In this document: positions 25,511 through 32,901 of the stretch, in pieces
How positions within the stretch are numbered: the first letter of the stretch is position 1
How the letters are laid out: every line of letters begins with the position of its first letter
NCBI GenBank assembly: GCA_022843385.1
Contig: JALHNT010000055.1
Coordinates: 1 to 47,447, forward strand
Source of the DNA: Anaerolineae bacterium
GTDB taxonomy: Bacteria; Chloroflexota; Anaerolineae; Aggregatilineales; Phototrophicaceae
DNA: 47,447 nt
Direction of reading: 5' to 3'
Program-made: the position numbers and the translations under genes
Notes under the pieces: model-generated
Databases searched by the model: none
Told to the model about the DNA's origin: nothing
What the model saw: only the letters and a program-made list of their open reading frames with translations

Positions 25511-25640
25511 CACGACTGGCGCTGTCCCCGGTACTGGCTAGGACGGGACACAAAACTCGCCTGTGGACAGTCTGTAAGACCAAGACCCTCCAGGGTGGCG
25601 GCAGGGCTGAATGAAGCAGGAACAACTTGGATGGGTACAT
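25511..25640 (+). ncRNA. Putative omega-RNA / right end of the IS element
   Basis: Directly after the tnpB stop. Ctgtcc (25522-25527) can pair with ggacag (25565-25570), accct (25585-25589) pairs with agggt (25592-25596), and gtccc with gggac is another short stem. TnpB guide RNAs are known to derive from this position, covering the 3' end of tnpB and the right end. The guide would begin near 25640, just beyond the structured part. The exact limits are inferred. Confidence 0.4.
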
Positions 25641-25668
25641 TTGTACACAAGAAAGGTAGCAGAGAACC

Positions 25669-26121
25669 ATGACTGACAGCGCACTGGCAACTATCCGTGC
25701 AATCGACAGCCTTGCCGCCAATGAATTCGTGGTGGAACTCGATGGTGAGGCGCTGGCCGGAGTTTTCCGCGTCAGCGGCTTGATCCCCTTCAAACTCGAT
25801 GTCAAGACGACCAACGCGCTCAAGCAGGTCAATGAGCCGTTCACGCTCTCCAAGATGGTGCAGCGCGACCCGAACAATGCTTTCAACCGCTGGCTGCGCG
25901 AGACCGTCGCCGCCAAAGCCGACATCATCCGCCCCAAGCGGACTCTGACTATCAAGGCGGTCGATGATGGCGTCGAAGTCCGCCAATGGGTGGTCAAAGG
26001 GGCATGGATCGGCAATGTCAGTTATTCTGACTTTGACACCGGCTCCGGCGAACTGATCCAGGAAACCGTCGCCATCCAATGGGATGAGGTCGATGTTGTC
26101 TGGTCAGCGAGTTCAGGATAG
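25669..26121 (+). CDS. Phage tail-tube (gp19)-like protein
   Basis: 150 residues. The pattern F-V-V-E-L-D-G-E-A-L-A-G-V-F-R-V-S-G-L, then F-T-L-S-K-M-V-Q-R-D-P, W-L-R-E-T-V, R-R/K-R-T-L-T-I-K and V-R-Q-W-V-V-K-G-A-W-I-G matches the tail-tube/gp19-like family of contractile tails and injection systems. The order of strands (S-G-L, R-x-L-T-I, W-x-x-x-x-A-W) is the family signature. No sheath, baseplate or ATPase gene is nearby, so this is a lone copy. It could be a remnant, a domesticated protein, or part of a system encoded elsewhere. The start has only a weak ribosome site. Confidence 0.65.
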   Translation: MTDSALATIRAIDSLAANEFVVELDGEALAGVFRVSGLIPFKLDVKTTNALKQVNEPFTLSKMVQRDPNNAFNRWLRETVAAKADIIRPKRTLTIKAVDDGVEVRQWVVKGAWIGNVSYSDFDTGSGELIQETVAIQWDEVDVVWSASSG

Positions 26122-26124
26122 GCC

Positions 26125-26508
26125 ATGTCATCAGTGCTGGATCGCCTCAACGATCATCAATTCATCAGCCTGACAACCTTCCGTAAAACGGGTGATCCGG
26201 TACCGACGCCGGTGTGGTTCGCCCGTGCCGATGACAAGCTGTTCATCTATACCCAGACATCCTCCGGCAAAGTACGCCGCATCCGCCACACCACGCGGGT
26301 GACGGTGGCTCCGTGTAAAGCCAATGGTGAGCTGCTGGGCGAAGCCTTCGAAGCACGAGCGCGCATCATCGAAGACGCCGCCGAGCGCAAGCGGGCCGAT
26401 GATCTGTTGACGCAGAAGTATGGGCTGATGAAGCGGTTGTTCCTGCTGCTGGGACGGCTGCGCGGAGCCAAGGATGCCGACCGCGCCTATCTGGAAATCA
26501 GTGTTTAA
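26125..26508 (+). CDS. PPOX-class, probably F420-dependent, FMN-fold protein
   Basis: 127 residues. L-T-T-F-R-K-T-G-D-P-V-P-T-P-V-W-F, L-F-I-Y-T-Q-T-S-S-G-K-V-R-R-I-R and V-T-V-A-P-C show the split-barrel fold of pyridoxamine-phosphate-oxidase-like proteins, in the subgroup commonly annotated as F420-dependent (Rv2061c-like). Such proteins bind a flavin or F420 and reduce small molecules. The substrate is unknown. It starts three bases after the preceding stop and is followed 12 bases later by the tocopherol-cyclase-like gene, so these three genes are likely co-transcribed. Confidence 0.82.
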   Translation: MSSVLDRLNDHQFISLTTFRKTGDPVPTPVWFARADDKLFIYTQTSSGKVRRIRHTTRVTVAPCKANGELLGEAFEARARIIEDAAERKRADDLLTQKYGLMKRLFLLLGRLRGAKDADRAYLEISV

Positions 26509-26520
26509 CCGAGGGAGTCA

Positions 26521-27507
26521 ATGCCGAACTTCGTCGAACGTGTCATGCACCCGGAGTGGTATCACGGTCATCGCCAGCAACCGCCGTTCTTCGAAGGCTG
26601 GTATTTCAAACTGATCGATGCCAGCGAACAGCATCGATACGCCGTCATCCCCGGCATCTTCCTCAGCCGCGAGCGCGAAAAACATCATGCCTTCGTCCAG
26701 GTGCTGGATGGGCTGACCGGGGGCTCGGCTTATTTCACTTTCCCGCCGGAACAATTCATCGCCGCCGAAGACGACTTCGATGTGCGAATTGGCCCGAATC
26801 ACTTCCGTGCTGACTGCCTGACGCTCGACCTGGACGGGCCAGAACTGGCGCTGAAAGGCGAACTGACCTTCGAGGGGCGCTCGCCCTGGCCGGTGACGTG
26901 GACTGCGCCCGGGATCATGGGCTGGTATGGCTGGATGACCTTCATGGAGTGCTATCACGGCGTCGTCAGCCTCGACCACAGCCTGCGCGGTACGCTGCGG
27001 CTGGATGGGCGTGAACTGAACTTCAGCAGCGGGCGCGGTTATATCGAAAAGGACTGGGGGCAGTCGTTCCCCACCGGCTGGGTGTGGATGCAGACCAATC
27101 ATTTTGAACAGCCCGGCACCAGCCTGGTCGCCTCCATCGCCAACATCCCATTCCTCGGTTTCAAATTCCCTGGCTTCATCATCGGCCTGTGGCATGAGCA
27201 GCGGTTATATCGTTTCGCCAAGTACACTAGCGCCAAAGTCGATCACCTGCGCGTGACCGATGACCATGTGGAGTGGGCGCTGCATGACGACCAGTACCGG
27301 CTGGAGATGCTAGCGACGCGCAGCCAGGGTGGTCTGCTGCACAGCCCCAGCCGCACCGAGATGCACAAACGGGTGATGGAGACGCTGCAATCGACCATCG
27401 CGGTTCGTCTGAGCGAATTGCGCAGTGGCCGCGAAATCTTCAACGGTACCGGACGCAATGCCGGGCTGGAAGTGCAGGGTGATCTCTCGATGCTGCTCAA
27501 GGCGTAG
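26521..27507 (+). CDS. Tocopherol cyclase-like lipocalin-fold protein
   Basis: 328 residues. F-F-E-G-W-Y-F-K-L near the start, M-G-W-Y-G-W-M-T-F-M-E-C-Y-H-G-V, and G-Y-I-E-K-D-W-G-Q-S-F-P-x-x-W-V-W-M-Q-x-N-H-F in the middle are hallmarks of the tocopherol cyclase family (Pfam tocopherol_cycl). In plants and cyanobacteria this enzyme closes the chromanol ring. In bacteria without tocopherol synthesis the relatives have unknown substrates, possibly isoprenoids. The length is close to bacterial members. The neighbouring PPOX protein could be a redox partner, which is an inference. Confidence 0.85.
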   Translation: MPNFVERVMHPEWYHGHRQQPPFFEGWYFKLIDASEQHRYAVIPGIFLSREREKHHAFVQVLDGLTGGSAYFTFPPEQFIAAEDDFDVRIGPNHFRADCLTLDLDGPELALKGELTFEGRSPWPVTWTAPGIMGWYGWMTFMECYHGVVSLDHSLRGTLRLDGRELNFSSGRGYIEKDWGQSFPTGWVWMQTNHFEQPGTSLVASIANIPFLGFKFPGFIIGLWHEQRLYRFAKYTSAKVDHLRVTDDHVEWALHDDQYRLEMLATRSQGGLLHSPSRTEMHKRVMETLQSTIAVRLSELRSGREIFNGTGRNAGLEVQGDLSMLLKA

Positions 27508-27583
27508 GCTCAGGCCATCCCACCCGCAGCAACAGCGGATTTCCGCCTGTAGAACACTACGATAGACCCAGCAGAGTGGCAGT

Positions 27584-28570
27584 TTAAGTCTTCAGTAATC
27601 CCTGTAGCTGTTGACGATTGCCGCTGTCCGGCGCAGTGGCAGCGCGTCCAGCCAACAACAGATACGCATACATCAGCCCACCACTCGCCAGCCCAACCCC
27701 GACGCGGAAAACGGTTGGCGTGTCGGTGGGTGAGATGAACCCTTCGATCAGGCCAGCGATGACCAGCAGCGGAATGGCGACCAGCGCCAGCGACACGGCG
27801 CGCTGCGCTGCCAGCCACAACGCATCGCGGCGGGTGTATGAGCCAGGGTTGAGCAGCGCCCAGCCCAGTTGCAGCCCGGCCCCGCCCGCCATGAAGATCA
27901 CGCTCAACTCAATTACACCATGCCCGACGACGAAGGCGAACAGCGATTCACCCATGCCGTAATGCGTCGCCAGACCAAAGACCGCGCCGATGAACAGGCC
28001 GTTGAATGCCAGCACATACACGCTGAACAGCCCGAACAACACCCCGCCGCCAAAAGCCATCAGCGCCACCCGGATGTTGTTGGTCATGATGAAGCCGGCG
28101 GCTGCCGGACGATCTTCGGGCGGAATATCGGTCCAGGTTTCGTTTTCCGAGAGGATGGCTCTGATCTCGCTCAGGCCAAGCGGTTCGGCGACATCGGGAT
28201 TGAGCAGCGCCAGACGGAAGCCGATGAGCGCCGGAAGGATGAACAACAGGAAGGCCGCCAGCGTGAACCGCCCGGTCTGGCGAAAGTTGGCCGGGATGGT
28301 CTGGCTGATGAACCGCCACAAACGCCCCCGGTCGCTGATATTATCCTGATAAATGTAACCGTGCGTCCGAGTCAGCAATTGATTCAGGTAGACCGTCACG
28401 CGCTGCTCCGGAAAGTCACGCCGCGCCAGCGCCAGATCAGAGGTGACAGCGCGGTAGAGTATCCCCAGTTCGCGCACATCGGCGGCGCTCAGGACCATGC
28501 GCGGATTCATCAGCGTTTCCAACCGCTTCCAGTCGGCCTCACGCTGCTTGATAAAATCGTTGGCGTTCAT
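27584..28570 (-). CDS. SpoIIM (stage II sporulation M) family membrane protein
   Basis: 328 residues. A soluble helical N-terminus of about 100 residues (F-I-K-Q-R-E-A-D-W-K-R-L-E) is followed by about five membrane helices. The family marks are N-N-I-R-V-A-L-M-A-F-G-G-G-V-L-F-G, F-V-V-G-H-G-V-I-E-L-S, and the start of the last helices. SpoIIM relatives outside spore formers are widespread and are usually beside RDD or DUF58 proteins. Their role is unclear. Its ATG overlaps the stop of the kinase gene by one base (TGATG), showing translational coupling to that kinase. Confidence 0.88.
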   Translation of the reverse strand: MNANDFIKQREADWKRLETLMNPRMVLSAADVRELGILYRAVTSDLALARRDFPEQRVTVYLNQLLTRTHGYIYQDNISDRGRLWRFISQTIPANFRQTGRFTLAAFLLFILPALIGFRLALLNPDVAEPLGLSEIRAILSENETWTDIPPEDRPAAAGFIMTNNIRVALMAFGGGVLFGLFSVYVLAFNGLFIGAVFGLATHYGMGESLFAFVVGHGVIELSVIFMAGGAGLQLGWALLNPGSYTRRDALWLAAQRAVSLALVAIPLLVIAGLIEGFISPTDTPTVFRVGVGLASGGLMYAYLLLAGRAATAPDSGNRQQLQGLLKT

Positions 28571-31500
28571 CAGCCCTCGCCGTTCAACAACTCTTTGGCC
28601 TGTTTGAGCTTCTGCCGCGTTTGCTCGTGATGGGGGTCGAGCGCCAGCGCGTGTTCAAAGGTCTCGACCGCTTTGGCATAATTCTGGATCGCCATCAGCG
28701 AGTCGCCGTAATTGTTCCAGAACCACAGATCGTGGGGATTGAACTGCACTGACCATTCATAACACTGGATGGCCTCGCGGTGTTTGCCCAGCGCCGCCAG
28801 CGCCAACCCCTGACCATTCCAGGCCCAGGCATAAGTGTCATCCAGCTCCAGCGCCTTGAGATAACTCTCAATCGCCGGTTCAAATTCGCCCAACCGCCGC
28901 TGCACCTGACCACGCCGCGCCCAGGCCACCGGATTGCGCGGCATCCGCCCCACCGCATGATCGGCGATGTCCAGTGCATCGGCCTTGCGCCCTAAATCGA
29001 GCAATACATCGATCTGGTTGGTGTAGTACCAGATGACGCGCGGATCTTCCTCTATTGCCCGTTCGTAGCTGGCGAGCGCCTCTTCCTTGCGGTTGAGCGC
29101 CTCCAGCGCCAGCCCGCGTCCATTCCAGGCCCAGGCATAGCGCGGGTTCTGGCTGAGGGCATTGTCGTAAGCCGTCAGCGCTTCGGCATGTTGGTTGAGC
29201 CGGCGCAAGGCCTGGCCGCGCTTGGCCCAGCTTTCCGGGTGACGTGGGTTGAGTTTGAGGGCGTGGTCGAGCGCTCCCAGCGCATCCTCAAAGCGGCTGA
29301 GAGTCACGAGTTCATCGCCCATGTTGTACCAGTACCAGACATCCCCTTCATCAGACTGGGTGGCGTTGCGGAAGCAGACCAGCGCCTCCTCGTGTTTGCC
29401 CAGTGCGCTCAGGGTCAGGCCGCGCCCATTCCAGGCCCAGCCATACTTCGGATCGAGTTCGACAGCGCGGGTATAACTGCGTAGCGCTTCATCCATCTTA
29501 TGCAGCCGGCGCAAGACCTGTCCGTGCTTGGCCCACATGCGGGCGTTGCTGCTATCGATCTTGAGTCCCTGTGACAGCAGTTCGTGCGCTGGCGCGTTCT
29601 GCCCCATCTGGATCAGGATGTCGGCCTGCTGGTAGAGATAGTAGGCGTCTTTGGGCGAAATCTGGCTGGCGCGCTTGTAGGCTTTGAGCGCCTCATCCAG
29701 CTTGCCGATTTGCTCCAGCGTGATGCCCAGTTCGTTCCAGGCCCAGGCATAAGCGGGATCGAGTTCGGTCGCCATCCGCAGCGCCTTGACTGCTTCATCG
29801 GGTCGTTTGAGAATGCGTTGGGCATTGCCCATCCGCGCCCAACTGGGGGCATGGGTTGGCACAGTCTGGGTGACTTTTTCCAGCAGCGGCAGTGCCTCTT
29901 TGTAACGCCCCATCAGCGCCAGCACATTGCCCTGGTTGTACCAGCAGTGCCAGACATAGCTATCAGCGAATTGTGCCGCATACAGATAACAGTCGAGCGC
30001 TTCTTGCAACCGCCCCATGTGTTCCAGCACGATGCCCTTGCCATTGATGGCCCAGCTATAATCCGGCTGAAGTTCAACCGCTTTCTCGTAGGCTTGCAGC
30101 GCCTCAGCATTCTGATCCATATGGCGCAGCACCTGCCCCAGCTTGGCCCAGCTAAAGGCGTGGGTCGGATCGACGCGGGTGGCCTGCGTTGCCGGGCTGT
30201 AGGCATCCTCGTAGTTGCCGATTTCGACCAGCATCTCGGTCAGGTTGTACCAGTGCCAGACCTCATCCGGCTGGTACTGGGTGGCCTTCTTGAAGCTCTG
30301 GAGGGCATCGGTGGTGCGGCCCAGCGCCTTGAACGCCAGCCCGCGCCCATTCCAGGCCCAGGCATATTCGTCATCGAGCGCGACGGCTTTGGAATAGGAT
30401 TCCACCGCCTCGGCATAACGATGGGTCAACCGGTAGACCTGACCCATTTTCGCCCAACTATTGGGATGGTTCGGGTCAACTTCCAACGCCTTTTGTAACA
30501 GCGGCAGCGCCTCATCATAGCGATTCAGGCTTTGCAGCACATCGGCCTGGTTGTACCAGTTCCAGACCTCATTCGGTTTGATTTCCGAGGCGCGCTCGTA
30601 ACAGGCCAGCGCCGCCTCCAACTGACTCATGCGTTCCAGCACCAGCCCCTTGCCACGCCAGGCAAAGCCATAGCGTGGGTTGATCTCCAGCGCCCGGTCA
30701 TACGCGGCCTGCGCGTCATCATAGCGTTCCATCAGCCGCAGCGCCCGGCCCTTGCGCGCCCAGGCCAGCATGTTTTCCGGCTGCAACGAGATAGCGCGGT
30801 CATAAGCCGTCAGCGCTTCATCAAAGCGGCTGAGTTCGGTCAGCGAATAACCTTTGTCGATCAGCTCATGGATTTGCAGCTCCGGCCCGGTGATCTCCAG
30901 CGTGGCGCGCTCGCCGGTCACGGCTTCGTAGATCGGAGCCAGTTCATCGACAATCGCGCCCCAGTTGGTCGGGCGGTTATTGGGCGATTTCTCCAGACAG
31001 GCCAGGGTGATCTGCATCAGGCGCGGCGGCAGCAGCCGTTCGACCGACTCCTCAAAGGCCGGCTTCTGGCGCAGATGAGCCTGCTTCCAGTCGGCGAATT
31101 TCTTGGCACCAAAGACTTGTTTGCCCGTGAGCATCTCGAACATCATGCAGCCGAAGGCATAGATGTCGGCGCGCAGATCAACATCGCGTGACTCGACCTG
31201 TTCCGGCGACATATAAGGCGCGGTGCCGACAATCGCCCCAAAGCGTGTCAGCCGGTTCTGGGCATCGCCGCGCGTCTGAAAGGCTGGATCGTTGCCGGGC
31301 AGCAGAGCATCGGTGAATTCGACCGAGCGCACCAGACCAAAGTCAGTGATCTTGGCGATGGCGTCATGCGTCACCAGGATGTTGGCCGGCTTCAGATCGC
31401 GGTGTACCAGCCCGTCCACCCGCTGGCAGGCGTGCTGCATCCCCAGCGCGATGTGCAGCCCGAACTCGATGGACTGCGGCAGATCGAGCCGTTTGTGGTC

Positions 31501-32634
31501 GATCCAACTGCGCAGGTCGGAACCGAGTCCTTCCGGCCCGCTGATGTGTTCCAGGATGATGTGCGGGCGGCTATTGATGGTCTCGACGCGGCGCGCCTGC
31601 ACGATATAGCGATGCTTCTCCAACAGAATCCAGGTGGTGGCCTCCTGACGAAAGCGCGCCACGGCCCGTTCGTTATCGAGAAAGCGGCTCTGGAAGGTCT
31701 TGATGGCGACCGGTTCGCGGTTCTGATGGTCATAACCCAGATAGACCACGCCCATGCCGCCGCGCTTGACATCATGAACCTCATAGCGATCCTGAATCCA
31801 ATCGCCGGGCGCGACCTCGTCATCATCCAGCGTGCTACGGGTGGCGCGGGTCTCGGTGACCTTGCGGATGCTCTCCTGAATTTCCGGTGCAACCGACGAC
31901 GGCGGATAGATCGAGGTCTGTTCCAACAGCGGATCAACCACCACCGGCGGCAGCGGCGCGACCGGGGTGGTGGTCGTGGTACGGGTCAAGGGCGAGGCAG
32001 CCTCGAAATCGGCCACCGTCTGCGACAGATCGCTGCGCGTCTCCGATAGATCGAGTGGTGCGGCGACGGTGCGATCCATATCGGTCAGATCATGGGTGTC
32101 ATCGCTGCCGCTGCTGACGGTCTTGACCGGATTGGTAGGAGACTCTTCGCGGTAGGCGCGCAGCAGTTCTTCGATGATGGTTTCGTATTCAGCGCGGTGT
32201 GACTCGTGGACAACCTCATATTCGCTGTAAGCCCACAACGCCACCGAGATATTGCGCCGCGACGGAATGGTATGGGCAGCGCCGATCACCCAGTCGATGT
32301 AATCACGAATGGCGGTGCGGGCATCTTCCCGATCCGGCTCGCTCTCGGCCATCTGCTGCGCCTTCTGATAGGCGATCAGCGCCTTGCCCACATAGAAGAC
32401 CAGTAGCCGCCCATCTTCGGTGATGGAACGGCGGGCACACAAATCGCCCAGGGCAAAACGGTCATTGATGTCCTCACGGCGCAGCGCCAACCGCCCCAGC
32501 GTGCGAATCTCCGGGTTGGGGTCGCTGGCGAAGTAATCCGATCCATCGAGCGCATGAGCTTTGCTCAGTATCTTCCGAATCAGTTCGTCGTTCATCGCGA
32601 CGGGTTGGCGTCCCGATTGTGGAATGTTTATCAT
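28570..32634 (-). CDS. Serine/threonine protein kinase with 22 TPR units
   Basis: 1354 residues. Residues about 1-285 contain a helical segment and a Thr/Pro-rich linker. The kinase domain (about 288-570) has the glycine loop G-G-M-G-V-V-Y, Lys312 in V-A-I-K, Asp413 in H-R-D-L-K-P-A-N and a D-F-G motif, so it should be active. From about residue 580 to 1345 there are 22 TPR units in a regular pattern: one leading unit, then seven rounds of three unit types. The types are W-A-K-x-G-Q-V-L-R, Y-A-W-A-W-N-G-R-G-L-A and V-W-x-W-Y-N. No membrane helix was seen, so it is cytosolic. The TPR part probably binds partner proteins. The ATG at 32634 lacks a strong ribosome site, and an ATG 13 codons later is an alternative. 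Confidence 0.9.
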   Translation of the reverse strand: MINIPQSGRQPVAMNDELIRKILSKAHALDGSDYFASDPNPEIRTLGRLALRREDINDRFALGDLCARRSITEDGRLLVFYVGKALIAYQKAQQMAESEPDREDARTAIRDYIDWVIGAAHTIPSRRNISVALWAYSEYEVVHESHRAEYETIIEELLRAYREESPTNPVKTVSSGSDDTHDLTDMDRTVAAPLDLSETRSDLSQTVADFEAASPLTRTTTTTPVAPLPPVVVDPLLEQTSIYPPSSVAPEIQESIRKVTETRATRSTLDDDEVAPGDWIQDRYEVHDVKRGGMGVVYLGYDHQNREPVAIKTFQSRFLDNERAVARFRQEATTWILLEKHRYIVQARRVETINSRPHIILEHISGPEGLGSDLRSWIDHKRLDLPQSIEFGLHIALGMQHACQRVDGLVHRDLKPANILVTHDAIAKITDFGLVRSVEFTDALLPGNDPAFQTRGDAQNRLTRFGAIVGTAPYMSPEQVESRDVDLRADIYAFGCMMFEMLTGKQVFGAKKFADWKQAHLRQKPAFEESVERLLPPRLMQITLACLEKSPNNRPTNWGAIVDELAPIYEAVTGERATLEITGPELQIHELIDKGYSLTELSRFDEALTAYDRAISLQPENMLAWARKGRALRLMERYDDAQAAYDRALEINPRYGFAWRGKGLVLERMSQLEAALACYERASEIKPNEVWNWYNQADVLQSLNRYDEALPLLQKALEVDPNHPNSWAKMGQVYRLTHRYAEAVESYSKAVALDDEYAWAWNGRGLAFKALGRTTDALQSFKKATQYQPDEVWHWYNLTEMLVEIGNYEDAYSPATQATRVDPTHAFSWAKLGQVLRHMDQNAEALQAYEKAVELQPDYSWAINGKGIVLEHMGRLQEALDCYLYAAQFADSYVWHCWYNQGNVLALMGRYKEALPLLEKVTQTVPTHAPSWARMGNAQRILKRPDEAVKALRMATELDPAYAWAWNELGITLEQIGKLDEALKAYKRASQISPKDAYYLYQQADILIQMGQNAPAHELLSQGLKIDSSNARMWAKHGQVLRRLHKMDEALRSYTRAVELDPKYGWAWNGRGLTLSALGKHEEALVCFRNATQSDEGDVWYWYNMGDELVTLSRFEDALGALDHALKLNPRHPESWAKRGQALRRLNQHAEALTAYDNALSQNPRYAWAWNGRGLALEALNRKEEALASYERAIEEDPRVIWYYTNQIDVLLDLGRKADALDIADHAVGRMPRNPVAWARRGQVQRRLGEFEPAIESYLKALELDDTYAWAWNGQGLALAALGKHREAIQCYEWSVQFNPHDLWFWNNYGDSLMAIQNYAKAVETFEHALALDPHHEQTRQKLKQAKELLNGEG

Positions 32635-32674
32635 CGGTCTGACACGCTTCTCCTCACGGACTGCATCCTCTGCT

Positions 32675-32832
32675 TAGAGCGTGTTACGCACTTTATAGCC
32701 CTCATCCCCCCTGCCCTTCTCCCACCGGTAGAAGGGGAGATTTCGTGAACGAAGTGCTTTTAAGCCCCTCGCCCCGTGGGAGAGGGGTTTGGGGTGAGGG
32801 CAATACGAGAGTGAAGTGCATGACAGGCTCCA
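32675..32832 (-). mobile_element. MITE-like element B, inverted relative to A
   Basis: Begins TA-gagcgtgttacgcacttt and ends gaagtgcatgacaggctc-CA. The same two hairpin blocks as element A occur in inverted order. It matches A over nearly the whole length except for the central spacer between the hairpins. The right flank has CA where A has TA, so one end of B has mutated. It lies between the clp gene and the kinase gene, both on the minus strand. Confidence 0.72.
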
Positions 32833-32901
32833 AGCTGGTGCGCACAGTCCGCATTGTGCTGATTATGATTGGCTTCCCCTATCTGATCATCGGTTTCGCG
32901 C

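Larger units (their letters stand above)
24160..25640 (+). mobile_element. IS607-type insertion sequence with truncated tnpA and intact tnpB
   Basis: The element comprises a MerR-like tnpA fragment and an overlapping complete tnpB, followed by a structured right end. Exact borders are not visible because this family lacks terminal inverted repeats. The right border is placed near 25640 from the end of the structured region, and the left border could be anywhere in the 100 bases before 24160. With tnpA broken, the element should no longer move by itself. Confidence 0.7.

Noticed and set aside
28620..30890. Apparent tandem DNA repeats.
   Set aside because: They are the coding repeats of the TPR array, not an independent repeat element or CRISPR.
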